Shown here: positions 1 through 7,808 of the stretch, one piece after another
Numbering within the stretch: the first letter of the stretch is position 1
How the letters are laid out: each line of letters opens with the position of its first letter
From: Alphaproteobacteria bacterium
Lineage (GTDB): Bacteria > Pseudomonadota > Alphaproteobacteria > Ferrovibrionales > Ferrovibrionaceae
Assembly (NCBI GenBank): GCA_018336035.1
Contig: JAGXRD010000098.1
Coordinates: forward strand, 70,001 to 134,000
Reading direction: 5' to 3'
DNA: 64,000 nt
Notes under the pieces: generated by a model
The model's input: the letters and a program-made list of their open reading frames with translations, nothing else
Told to the model about the DNA's origin: nothing
The model's database searches: none
Program-made: the position numbers and the translations under genes

Positions 1-1458
1 GCCGTCAGAACAGCGGCCGGTCTGGTGCATCGGCCGGCGCATCGCGTCGCCGTCGGCGAATGCGTGCTGGTCGCCGCCGGTGAACGCATTGGCGTCGACG
101 GCACGGTTCTCGAAGGCCAGTCCGCGGTTGATGCCAGCCTGCTGACCGGTGAAAGCCTGCCGCAGCCGGTCGCGGCCGGCAGCATGGTGCATGCCGGCGC
201 CGTCAATATCGATGCCCCGCTCACCCTGCGCGTCACGGCAGTCGGTGATGCCACGCTGGTCGGCGAGATGACCCGCCTGATGGAGGCCGCCGAACAGGGC
301 CGCAGCCGCTTTGTGCGTCTGGCCGAGAAAGTGTCGCGCTGGTACGCGCCCGTCGTGCATGTCACGGCGCTGGTGAGCTTCTTCGGCTGGGTCACGTTGG
401 GTGGCGCCGACTGGCGTAGTGCCCTGCTGATCGCCGCCGCCGTGCTGATCATCACCTGCCCCTGCGCGCTGGCGCTGGCCGTGCCGGTGGTGCAGGTGGT
501 GGCGAGCAGCCGGCTGATGCGCGCCGGCATTCTGATGAAATCCGCCACCGCGCTGGAACGCGCCGCCGTCATCGACACGGTGGTGTTCGACAAGACCGGC
601 ACGCTGACTCTCGGCCGGCCGCGTCTGGTGCCGCCGACGGCAGAGGCCGCCGCAGCGCTGCCGCTCGCCGCCAGCCTTGCCGCGCGCAGCCGGCATCCGC
701 TTTGCCGCGCGCTGGTCGCCAGCGCAGCGGAGCATGTTGCCCGCGACGGCGTGCGCGAGATCCCGGGACAGGGCCTGGTCTGCGAGACGCCCGACGGCGA
801 GATCCGGCTTGGCAATGCGCACTTCATCGGCCTGCAGGCCCAAGATATGCAGGACTACAGTGTCCTGTGGCTGGCACGGCCAGGGCATGCCCCGGTCTGC
901 TTCAGCTTTGCCGACGACCTCCGCAGCGATGCCGCGGCCGTGCTGGCCCGGTTGCGCGCCGGCGGCAAGCGGCTGCTGATCCTGTCGGGCGACCATGCTG
1001 GCGCGGTGCGACGCGTCGCCGATGTGCTGGGCGTTGCGGACTGGCAGGCCGGCATCGACCCGCGCGGTAAAGCTGCCGTGATCGCCGCCCTGAAGGCGGA
1101 AGGCCGCCATGTGCTGATGGTCGGCGACGGGCTCAACGACGCGGTGGCGCTGGCCTCTGCCGACGCGTCGCTCTCGCCGGCCTCGGGTCTGGAGATCGCG
1201 CAGAATGCCGCCGACGCGGTGTTCCAGGGTGAAACGCTGGGCGCCGTGCTCGACTTCCTCGCCGTAGCGAAGCAGAATCGTCGTCTTGCCATCCAGAATC
1301 TGGCCCTTGCGCTGGGCTACAATCTTATTGCGGTGCCGCTGGCCATTGCCGGTCTGGTGACGCCACTGATTGCCGCGATCGCGATGTCTAGCTCGTCACT
1401 GATCGTCGTTGCCAATGCTTTGCGTCTCGATCTCAGTAAAGAGGAGAACGCGATATGA
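1..1458 (+). CDS. ccoI: Copper-type P1B ATPase for cbb3 oxidase assembly, 5' end missing
   Basis: The gene is open to the left edge, so the N-terminal metal-binding domain and first membrane helices are outside the window. Visible in order are the actuator motif LLTGES, the transmembrane metal site CPCALALA, the phosphorylation motif DKTGTL, a SRHPL nucleotide-binding motif and the hinge GDGLNDAVAL. CPC plus HP is the P1B heavy-metal class. The next gene is ccoS, overlapping by ATGA at 1455-1458, which points to CcoI/FixI (copper delivery to cbb3 oxidase) rather than a copper-resistance CopA. This assignment rests on context; the motifs alone cannot separate the two. Confidence 0.9.
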   Translation, partial: AVRTAAGLVHRPAHRVAVGECVLVAAGERIGVDGTVLEGQSAVDASLLTGESLPQPVAAGSMVHAGAVNIDAPLTLRVTAVGDATLVGEMTRLMEAAEQGRSRFVRLAEKVSRWYAPVVHVTALVSFFGWVTLGGADWRSALLIAAAVLIITCPCALALAVPVVQVVASSRLMRAGILMKSATALERAAVIDTVVFDKTGTLTLGRPRLVPPTAEAAAALPLAASLAARSRHPLCRALVASAAEHVARDGVREIPGQGLVCETPDGEIRLGNAHFIGLQAQDMQDYSVLWLARPGHAPVCFSFADDLRSDAAAVLARLRAGGKRLLILSGDHAGAVRRVADVLGVADWQAGIDPRGKAAVIAALKAEGRHVLMVGDGLNDAVALASADASLSPASGLEIAQNAADAVFQGETLGAVLDFLAVAKQNRRLAIQNLALALGYNLIAVPLAIAGLVTPLIAAIAMSSSSLIVVANALRLDLSKEENAI

Positions 1459-1625
1459 CTGTGCTGCTTTTTCTGATTCCCGTTGCCCTGTTGTTAGGGG
1501 GACTGGGTATATGGTGTTTCGTCTGGGCAGTGAACAGTGCGCAGTTCGAAGACCTTGATACTGCGGCCCGACGCATCCTGTTCGACGATGCAGATGCCAA
1601 ATTGCGAGAAGGAACCGAACGATGA
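1455..1625 (+). CDS. ccoS: cbb3-type cytochrome oxidase assembly protein CcoS
   Basis: This 56-aa protein starts at the ATG that overlaps the ccoI stop codon. It has one N-terminal membrane helix (about residues 3-24) followed by the family hallmark WAVNSAQFEDLD and a short charged tail containing RILFDD. Length and layout match CcoS/FixS, a small single-pass protein needed for maturation of cbb3 oxidase. The gene order ccoI-ccoS is the usual one. The structural genes ccoNOQP and ccoGH would be expected to the left of the window. Confidence 0.92.
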   Translation: MTVLLFLIPVALLLGGLGIWCFVWAVNSAQFEDLDTAARRILFDDADAKLREGTER

Positions 1626-1798
1626 AAAACGATCTGCTGGGCTACTGGGTGATTGTAGGGCTTTTGATCCTACTGGGTTGCGTCGGCATTCTGGTGTCCG
1701 CGAAGGCAACCGATACCGCCATGGAGGTTTTTGGGCTGGTGCTGGCCGCCTTTGCGGTATTCTTCAGCTACTTCGCGATCCACCGGACCCATCGCTGA
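1622..1798 (+). CDS. Small two-helix membrane protein downstream of ccoS
   Basis: This 58-aa ORF starts with an ATG overlapping the ccoS stop by 4 bases, so it is very probably translated by coupling. It has two hydrophobic stretches (about residues 8-25 and 34-52) separated by a short polar loop containing AKATD, and ends in a basic IHRTHR tail, suggesting a hairpin in the inner membrane. I do not recognise the family. Its position as last gene of ccoIS suggests a role in cbb3 oxidase assembly or stability, which is an inference. Only 15 bases separate it from the convergent hemN. Confidence 0.72.
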   Translation: MKNDLLGYWVIVGLLILLGCVGILVSAKATDTAMEVFGLVLAAFAVFFSYFAIHRTHR

Positions 1799-1813
1799 GT
1801 CTTCAATGGAACT

Positions 1814-3190
1814 TTAAGCAGCGGCGTGCCGGGCCCCGGATGTGGCATGCAGATAGGCGTCGAAGGCGCTGCAGATCTGCCGCAGCAGCACGCGGCCTTG
1901 CGGCCGGACTGACAGCGTCCCGCCCTGGATATGCAGCAGGCCGGCATCGATAACCGGCTGCAGTGCGGCGAGTCCGCTGTGCAGCGGTTGCGAAGGCAAT
2001 CCAAAGATTGCCGCCTGTGCATCCAGATCGACCTGAAGATTGCACATCAATTGCTCGATAACAGCGGCGCGCATGCGATCTTCCTGAGAAAGAGGAAGGA
2101 TACGCTCCACGGGCAGCTGACCGGTGGCGATTTTCCGCCGCCAGGATGCGGCGCCGCGCATGTTGGAGGCATAGCCCTGCGGCAGTTGGCTGATTGCAGA
2201 GGTGCCAAAGCCGACCAGCATATCCGACCTGTCGGTGGTGTAACCCTGGAAGTTGCGGTGCAGATTGCCATGATGCGCGGCTATGGCCAGGGCGTCGGTC
2301 GGTAGTGCAAAATGATCGAGGCCGATACTGGCATAGCCCGCATCGTTGAGCAGCGCCTCCGATAGCAGAAACTGCTCGAGCCTCTGGTCGCGATCCGGCA
2401 GCGCAGTATTATCGATGCGTTTCTGGTGCGGTCGCATCCAGGGAACATGGGCGTAGCCAAACAAGGCTACCCTCTCGGGACGAAGCTGAATGGTATGCGC
2501 AATGGTTCGCGCCAGGCTATCCGCAGTTTGGTGCGGCAAGCCATACAGGATATCGAAATTCAGCGACGTAATCCCGACATCTCGCAGCAGGTCCGCTGTC
2601 CTGACAACCGATTCCAGCGGTTGAATACGGTGAATCGCGCGCTGTACGTCAGGGTCGAAACTCTGTACACCGAGGCTGGCGCGATTGACCCCGCAATCGA
2701 CAAGGCTTCGTGCAAGCTCGGCGTCGAACCTGCGTGGATCGACTTCAACGGCGATTTCGATCTGCGGGTCGAAGGAAAACAGTCCCGACAGCCGCTCCAT
2801 GACACGTTGCAGGCCAGCCGTACCCAGAATGGTAGGCGTGCCGCCACCCCAGTGAATATGAGCGATACGGGCCCGCGACGGCAGGTACTGTGCCGTCAGG
2901 GCGATCTCCGTCAGCAGGGCATCGACATAGTCTGTGAGTGCATCATCGCCTTTCACCACCTGCGTGGCACAGCCGCAGTACCAGCACATGCTGCGGCAGA
3001 AAGGGACGTGCAGGTAAAGCGATAGTGACTGCCTGTCGGGGATGTCGCCAAGCCAGCCTTTCCAGATTATGTCGTTTTCCACCACGCGAAAATGCGGTGC
3101 CGTCGGGTAGGAGGTGTATCGTGGCACCTCGCCGAAACGGTCAATCAGTCTGGAGAGCGTTCCGATATCGATGGGAGCGGATGGCAGCAT
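1814..3190 (-). CDS. hemN: Oxygen-independent coproporphyrinogen III oxidase
   Basis: This 458-aa radical SAM enzyme converts coproporphyrinogen III to protoporphyrinogen IX without oxygen. The N-terminus carries the family signature RYTSYPTAPHF. The iron-sulfur cysteines C65, C69, C72 and C74 form the HemN pattern CX3CX2CXC, where heme-chaperone relatives (HemW) usually lack the last cysteine. The length matches E. coli HemN (about 457 aa). It lies convergent to ccoIS, and heme supply for cbb3 oxidase explains the proximity. A FixK-like box with one mismatch lies 54 bases upstream of the ATG. Confidence 0.95.
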   Translation of the reverse strand: MLPSAPIDIGTLSRLIDRFGEVPRYTSYPTAPHFRVVENDIIWKGWLGDIPDRQSLSLYLHVPFCRSMCWYCGCATQVVKGDDALTDYVDALLTEIALTAQYLPSRARIAHIHWGGGTPTILGTAGLQRVMERLSGLFSFDPQIEIAVEVDPRRFDAELARSLVDCGVNRASLGVQSFDPDVQRAIHRIQPLESVVRTADLLRDVGITSLNFDILYGLPHQTADSLARTIAHTIQLRPERVALFGYAHVPWMRPHQKRIDNTALPDRDQRLEQFLLSEALLNDAGYASIGLDHFALPTDALAIAAHHGNLHRNFQGYTTDRSDMLVGFGTSAISQLPQGYASNMRGAASWRRKIATGQLPVERILPLSQEDRMRAAVIEQLMCNLQVDLDAQAAIFGLPSQPLHSGLAALQPVIDAGLLHIQGGTLSVRPQGRVLLRQICSAFDAYLHATSGARHAAA

Positions 3191-3243
3191 GGGTGAATCC
3201 TGTATGGCTGCTTCTTACATATTGCGGCCCGTCGCCCAGTGCT

Positions 3244-3257
3244 TTGATCAATCGCAA
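3244..3257. promoter_or_regulatory. Imperfect FixK/FNR box upstream of hemN
   Basis: The sequence TTGATCAATCGCAA fits TTGA-N6-TCAA with one mismatch in the right half (GCAA). It lies 54-67 bases before the hemN ATG, a distance compatible with activation from about -41. hemN genes are often FNR/FixK targets, and the perfect boxes elsewhere in this region make this weaker copy credible. Confidence 0.5.
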
Positions 3258-3308
3258 TGAACGGCTTCAAGACCTGCCAGGCTTAGCAAATCCTTGTCTG
3301 CCTGCCCG

Positions 3309-4136
3309 CTAGTTCGACATCAGAACCGGCAGGGTCATGCTGTCGATAATGGTTCTTGACACGCCACCCAGCACCAGTTCCTGAAGTCGGCTATGGCCAT
3401 AAACACCCATTACCAGCAAATCCGCGCCGGTGTCGGCGAGGGTCGACAGCATGGCATCGCCGTCGCCGATATCCGTTGTCGTCACGCGATTTGATCGCGC
3501 GGCAATCCCGTAGTTGAGCAGGTGTTGGGTCAGGGCCGCTGCCGACGCCGAAACTTCCGGCTCAGGATTGACTGTGAGGATTTCGACGGAGCTTGCATCC
3601 TTGAGCAGTGGAAGAGCGTCATGCACGGCGCGAGACGCCTCGCGGCTTCCATTCCATGCTACGGCAACTTTCCTGCCTACCGTGGCAAACCTGCCAATGT
3701 AGGGAATGGTCAGGACCGGGCGGCCAAGGCTGATCGCGAGGTCTCCAGGTTCGACCTCCAGGCCACCCTCCGGCGCGGACATATCCGGATCCGGCTGCCC
3801 CACGACGACCAGGTCATAGGTGCGCCCCATCATGCGGATTGCGGTCTCGGGTTGCTGCTCTGCTTCTACCCATCTGGCGGCGAGGTCTGCTTTTGCGACG
3901 GAGTCTTCGAATGCGGCTTTTGCCCGCGCGGCAGAGATTTTCATCTCTTCATGTATTTGTTGGTAGAATTCGGCCGGAACATACTCGCCCATATAGTATG
4001 GCGGCATAGGGACGGGCATCGTGTAAAGTGCGGTAACGCTCGCCTTGAACCGCTTGGCCAGAGTGAACGCGGCGTCGATTTTCTCGACGGTTCTGTGGTC
4101 GTTGGTGAGGTGCAGCAGGATGTCGCTATAGCGCAT
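3309..4136 (-). CDS. Tandem-domain universal stress protein
   Basis: This 275-aa protein has two UspA domains (about residues 1-145 and 150-275). The second ends with the ATP-binding signature GVYGHSR...LGGVSRT, fitting G-2X-G-9X-G-S/T; the first domain is degenerate at this spot. The ATG at 4136 is chosen because GGAGG sits 6 bases before it; an upstream TTG at 4169 would add 11 residues. It is divergent from a second tandem Usp (4330), with two perfect FixK boxes between them. Two-domain Usp proteins of this kind are typical members of hypoxia regulons, but the molecular role is not known. Confidence 0.9.
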   Translation of the reverse strand: MRYSDILLHLTNDHRTVEKIDAAFTLAKRFKASVTALYTMPVPMPPYYMGEYVPAEFYQQIHEEMKISAARAKAAFEDSVAKADLAARWVEAEQQPETAIRMMGRTYDLVVVGQPDPDMSAPEGGLEVEPGDLAISLGRPVLTIPYIGRFATVGRKVAVAWNGSREASRAVHDALPLLKDASSVEILTVNPEPEVSASAAALTQHLLNYGIAARSNRVTTTDIGDGDAMLSTLADTGADLLVMGVYGHSRLQELVLGGVSRTIIDSMTLPVLMSN

Positions 4137-4191
4137 GTCGTCCTCCACGGAATTGTCGGAGGAAGCCAAGCATCGGAAGGGCGGCGTCTCA

Positions 4192-4205
4192 TTGAACTAG
4201 ATCAA
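4192..4205. promoter_or_regulatory. Perfect FixK/FNR box, left copy in the usp-usp promoter
   Basis: TTGAACTAGATCAA matches TTGA-N6-TCAA exactly. Its centre is 62 bases upstream of the leftward usp start codon, so a class II start at -41.5 would give a leader of about 21 bases containing the GGAGG site. It is therefore best assigned to the leftward usp. Confidence 0.82.
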
Positions 4206-4234
4206 TATTCCGGATTTGTGCCAGGCCCAGAGAA

Positions 4235-4248
4235 TTGACCCGGGTCAA
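4235..4248. promoter_or_regulatory. Perfect FixK/FNR box, right copy in the usp-usp promoter
   Basis: TTGACCCGGGTCAA is a fully self-complementary TTGA-N6-TCAA site. Its centre is 43 bp from the left copy. A class II start would lie near 4283, about 47 bases before the rightward usp ATG (4330), so it probably drives the usp/P-type ATPase operon. Confidence 0.82.
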
Positions 4249-4329
4249 GGACTGGCGCACCCGCCCGTACAACGATGAGGTGCCGGCAATAACCGCCGTG
4301 GAGCTTTCACCCGAATCAGGAGCGATGCC

Positions 4330-5166
4330 ATGGGATACAAAGACATTCTGGTTTATGCCGATAGTACAGAATACGCGGCCATCAGACTCGATACGGCAGC
4401 TCGTCTGGCGCTGTCACATGGCGCACATCTGACGGCTCTCCATATTGATCCGGCGCCGTATGTGCAGGTCGACCTGATGAGTACCGGAGTTGCCCCGCAG
4501 ATTCGCCAATGGCAAAAGACCGTCCAGAAGGAGAGGGCCGAGAAAGTCCGGAAGATCGTCGACGATATTGGTGCGCGTCACGGCATCAATATCGAATGGC
4601 GTCGGCAGGAGGGAAGCATCAACGATGTCATTGTGTCGCAAGCGGCCTATGCAGATCTGGTCGTTGTGAGCCAAGCCGGAAATCCGTTAGATTTGGAGCG
4701 GCCTATCGATCCATCCCCGGGCATGCTTGTCTTATCGTCCGGTCGGCCGGTTCTGGTGGTTCCGAACCGCGCCGGTGAATTTCAGGTAGGCAACAATGTT
4801 CTTATTGCCTGGAAGCCATGCGCTGAAGCGGTCAGGGCGGTGCATGATGCGCTTCCACTGCTGAAACAGGCGCGATCGGTCACGATCCTGGAGGCAAATC
4901 CGGAAATGGAGGCCGGCCATCGCAGACTTGTTGGCGCGGAGATTGCCAAGCATCTTGCTCGTCACGGGGTGAACATCACCGCGGCGTCCGTGAACGAAAG
5001 GCATTCCAGTGACGGCGCGGCTATTCTTGCGCAGGCAACAGAGATCGGAGCTGATCTGATTGTCATGGGCGGGTACGGTCATTCGCGTTTGCGCGAAGTC
5101 GTTTTCGGCGGTGTAACAAGCCGCATTTTGGGGCATCACCATATTCCCGTTTTCATGGCGCACTAA
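4330..5166 (+). CDS. Tandem-domain universal stress protein
   Basis: This 278-aa protein has two UspA domains (about residues 1-145 and 150-278). The second has the ATP-binding pattern GGYGHSR...FGGVTSR near the C-terminus. The ATG at 4330 follows AGGAG with a 7-base gap. It shares layout with the divergent Usp at 3309 (PVLVVPN and PVLTIPY at the end of domain one, RAVHDALPLLK in both), so the two are paralogues. The next gene, a P-type ATPase, begins 2 bases after the stop, which indicates co-translation. A perfect FixK box at 4235 precedes it. Confidence 0.9.
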   Translation: MGYKDILVYADSTEYAAIRLDTAARLALSHGAHLTALHIDPAPYVQVDLMSTGVAPQIRQWQKTVQKERAEKVRKIVDDIGARHGINIEWRRQEGSINDVIVSQAAYADLVVVSQAGNPLDLERPIDPSPGMLVLSSGRPVLVVPNRAGEFQVGNNVLIAWKPCAEAVRAVHDALPLLKQARSVTILEANPEMEAGHRRLVGAEIAKHLARHGVNITAASVNERHSSDGAAILAQATEIGADLIVMGGYGHSRLREVVFGGVTSRILGHHHIPVFMAH

Positions 5167-5168
5167 CA

Positions 5169-7808
5169 ATGCGCCCATCGAGCGACAGTCCCGTCCATGC
5201 CATTCCCGCCGAACAAGCTTTGGTCCTGCTGGATTCCGCCAGAGAGGGCCTCGGCAAGGAGGAGGCTGCACGGCGACTTCTGGAGTTCGGGCCGAACCGT
5301 CTCCCTGAAGGGATGGGAACGTCGGTCTTCCTGATCGCTCTGCACCAGTTTCAGTCGCCGTTTATATACGTACTGCTGGCGGCAGCGGTGCTGAGCCTGA
5401 TCATCGGCCAGCATATGGAGGCGGCGCTTGTCCTGGCTGTCCTGGTTGTGAATGCCATCATCGGTGGCTGGCAGGAATGGCAGGCCGACCGGCGTGTCCG
5501 GGGCCTCAAGGTGCTGCTGCGTGGCTTCCTGCCAGTCTGGCGCGAAGGGCGCCTTATCTCTGTCGATATTGAACATCTGGTGCCGGGCGATATCGTCCAG
5601 CTCGAAAGCGGCCTTAAGGTTCCGGCAGACATGCGGCTGCTCGATGCCAAAGCTCTGCTTGTCGATGAAAGTCGGCTGACGGGTGAATCGGTTCCTGTCG
5701 AGAAGCGTGCCGACCAGTCGGTGGCGGCGCAGTCGCTGCTGGCCGAGCGACCCAATATGCTGTTCGCTGGAACCACCATCTTCCGAGGTCGTGGCCGCGG
5801 TCTGGTTGTTGCAACGGGCGTGAGCAGCGAGATGGGCCGCATGTCCAAATCCTTGCACGAACCCCCGACCCCGACGCCTTTAATGCGCCGTATGGAGCGA
5901 TTCAGCCGCCAGCTGGGTGCGGTGGTCCTGGCCCTCATTCTCATCATCGCAATGGTTGAATTCCTGCGCGGGGGTGAGATGTCGGGAATTCTGTTGATCG
6001 CCGTGGCGCTAGCCGTCTCGGCTGTGCCTGAGGCCCTTCCGATTGCGACGACCATTGTGCTGTCGATCAGCGTTCGGCGCATGGGCCAGAGAAATGTCGT
6101 GGTGCGCCATATGCCGGCCGTCGAAGGGCTCGGCGCCTGTACGGTGGTGGCGACGGACAAAACAGGTACCCTGACAGTGAACCGCCTCACGGTTGATACC
6201 ATATGGCTGCCGGAAACCGGGGGCAATCCGGCCAGCCGGGTCAGTCCAACCGACAGCAGGGTACGGGCATTTTCATTCGCTGCCGCCCGCTGTTCGGAGT
6301 CGCATGGCGCTGACATCAACCACCTGGGTGAGGAGATAGGAGATTCCGTCGATCTTGCCTTCCTGCGACTTGCGGCTTCCGCCAATTACGATGCCGTGAT
6401 GGACGCTCTCAGTCATCGCGGCCGCATCGCCTATGAACCGGAGCGCCGTTATGCGGCATCGTTTCATACCGACGGCGGTGTGCTGATGGGTTATGTCAAG
6501 GGTGCTCCTGAAACCGTGATGGCATTGTGCGGCGACGATCAGTGGCCGCTTGAAAGCAAGCAGGAAGCTGAGCGAGCGATCCATGATCTGGCCGCGTCAG
6601 GCTTCCGTGTCATAGCGGTTGCGGCGGGCGCCGTAGAGTCTGCTGACCCGAAATCGCTGCAGAATCTCAGCCTGCTGGGCTTTGCTGGGCTGATAGACCC
6701 ACTGCGCCCGGAAGCGCGAGATGCGGTCAAAGCGGCCCAGCGAGCCGGTCTGCGAGTGGTCATGGTGACGGGCGACCATCCAGCGACGTCGCGTGCCATT
6801 GCACGGCAGGTGGGCATTCTGGACGAAGGCAACGACGACGACGTCATCACCGGAACGCAGTTGCGCGTGCTCGACGGAAATAGGGCAGCGTTCGATCTTG
6901 CTGTCGCGGGCGCCAAGGTCTTCGCCCGGACGGAGCCGCTACAAAAGCTGGAGATCGTTCAAAGCCTTCAGCGCCAGGGCCACATAGTTGCGGTGACAGG
7001 TGATGGCATAAACGACGCAGCCGCACTGCACGCGGCCGATATTGGGGTCGCCATGGGGCGGGGTGGCACCGATGTCGCGCGCGAAGCGGCGGACCTGATA
7101 CTCGTTGATGATAATTTTGCATCTATTGTTGCGGGCATTGAAGAAGGGCGGGCAGCCTATGCGAATCTGCGAAAGGTCATCCTGCATTGTGTCGCGACCG
7201 GCATGGCTGGCCTTCTACTCATGCTGCTGTCCACATTGGCCGGATTGCCCCTGCCTTTGACAGCAGTGCAGATCCTTTGGCTCAACCTCGTATCCAACGG
7301 CATCCAGGATGTATCGTTGGGGTTCGAAAGGCCCGAAGATGGACTGATGCTGCAGCCGCCGCGCGCCGCTGACTCAGCTATCTTCGATCGCCGCATGGTG
7401 GAGGAGATTCTCCTGTCGGGCGGCGCCATAGGATTTCTCTCTTTCGGTGTGTACTATTATATTTTACAAGTCTCCGACGGAAGTGTTGTTGCAGCGCAAG
7501 GCCTGATGCTTTGGCTGATGCTGTGGTTCGAAAATGCACATGTTTTGAACTGCAGGTCGGAAACCCGATCGGTATTTGCAATCGCGCCATCGGCGAACTG
7601 GATGCTGATGGGCGGCGTTGTGGCCACGCAGCTTCTGCAGGCAGCGGTCGCCTTTATACCCGGCATAAATAGCCTGCTTCGCCTTGACGCGGTACAAATA
7701 GACCAGGTTGCCCTGATGGCCGTGTCGGCAGTGGCATTGACGGTTGTGATGGAGGCCTACAAAAGGCTTCGGCCTATTTATCCCCGACCACGCGCTGCAT
7801 CTTTCTAA
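5169..7808 (+). CDS. Class II P-type cation-transporting ATPase
   Basis: This 879-aa pump is full length. It shows the N-terminal cation-ATPase domain (about residues 10-80), actuator motif TGES (171-174), the transmembrane ion site PEALP (287-291), phosphorylated aspartate in DKTGT (330), nucleotide-binding KGAPE, and hinge GDGINDAAAL. Four hydrophobic segments follow. No CPC or HP motif is present, so it is not a heavy-metal pump; it resembles Ca2+/Mg2+/Mn2+ class II pumps, but the ion cannot be set from sequence. It follows usp by 2 bases. Its last 35 bases overlap the end of the convergent RNase gene. Confidence 0.92.
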   Translation: MRPSSDSPVHAIPAEQALVLLDSAREGLGKEEAARRLLEFGPNRLPEGMGTSVFLIALHQFQSPFIYVLLAAAVLSLIIGQHMEAALVLAVLVVNAIIGGWQEWQADRRVRGLKVLLRGFLPVWREGRLISVDIEHLVPGDIVQLESGLKVPADMRLLDAKALLVDESRLTGESVPVEKRADQSVAAQSLLAERPNMLFAGTTIFRGRGRGLVVATGVSSEMGRMSKSLHEPPTPTPLMRRMERFSRQLGAVVLALILIIAMVEFLRGGEMSGILLIAVALAVSAVPEALPIATTIVLSISVRRMGQRNVVVRHMPAVEGLGACTVVATDKTGTLTVNRLTVDTIWLPETGGNPASRVSPTDSRVRAFSFAAARCSESHGADINHLGEEIGDSVDLAFLRLAASANYDAVMDALSHRGRIAYEPERRYAASFHTDGGVLMGYVKGAPETVMALCGDDQWPLESKQEAERAIHDLAASGFRVIAVAAGAVESADPKSLQNLSLLGFAGLIDPLRPEARDAVKAAQRAGLRVVMVTGDHPATSRAIARQVGILDEGNDDDVITGTQLRVLDGNRAAFDLAVAGAKVFARTEPLQKLEIVQSLQRQGHIVAVTGDGINDAAALHAADIGVAMGRGGTDVAREAADLILVDDNFASIVAGIEEGRAAYANLRKVILHCVATGMAGLLLMLLSTLAGLPLPLTAVQILWLNLVSNGIQDVSLGFERPEDGLMLQPPRAADSAIFDRRMVEEILLSGGAIGFLSFGVYYYILQVSDGSVVAAQGLMLWLMLWFENAHVLNCRSETRSVFAIAPSANWMLMGGVVATQLLQAAVAFIPGINSLLRLDAVQIDQVALMAVSAVALTVVMEAYKRLRPIYPRPRAASF

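Noticed and set aside
1-1458. Copper-resistance exporter CopA
   Set aside because: Motifs allow it, but the 4-base overlap with ccoS points to CcoI.
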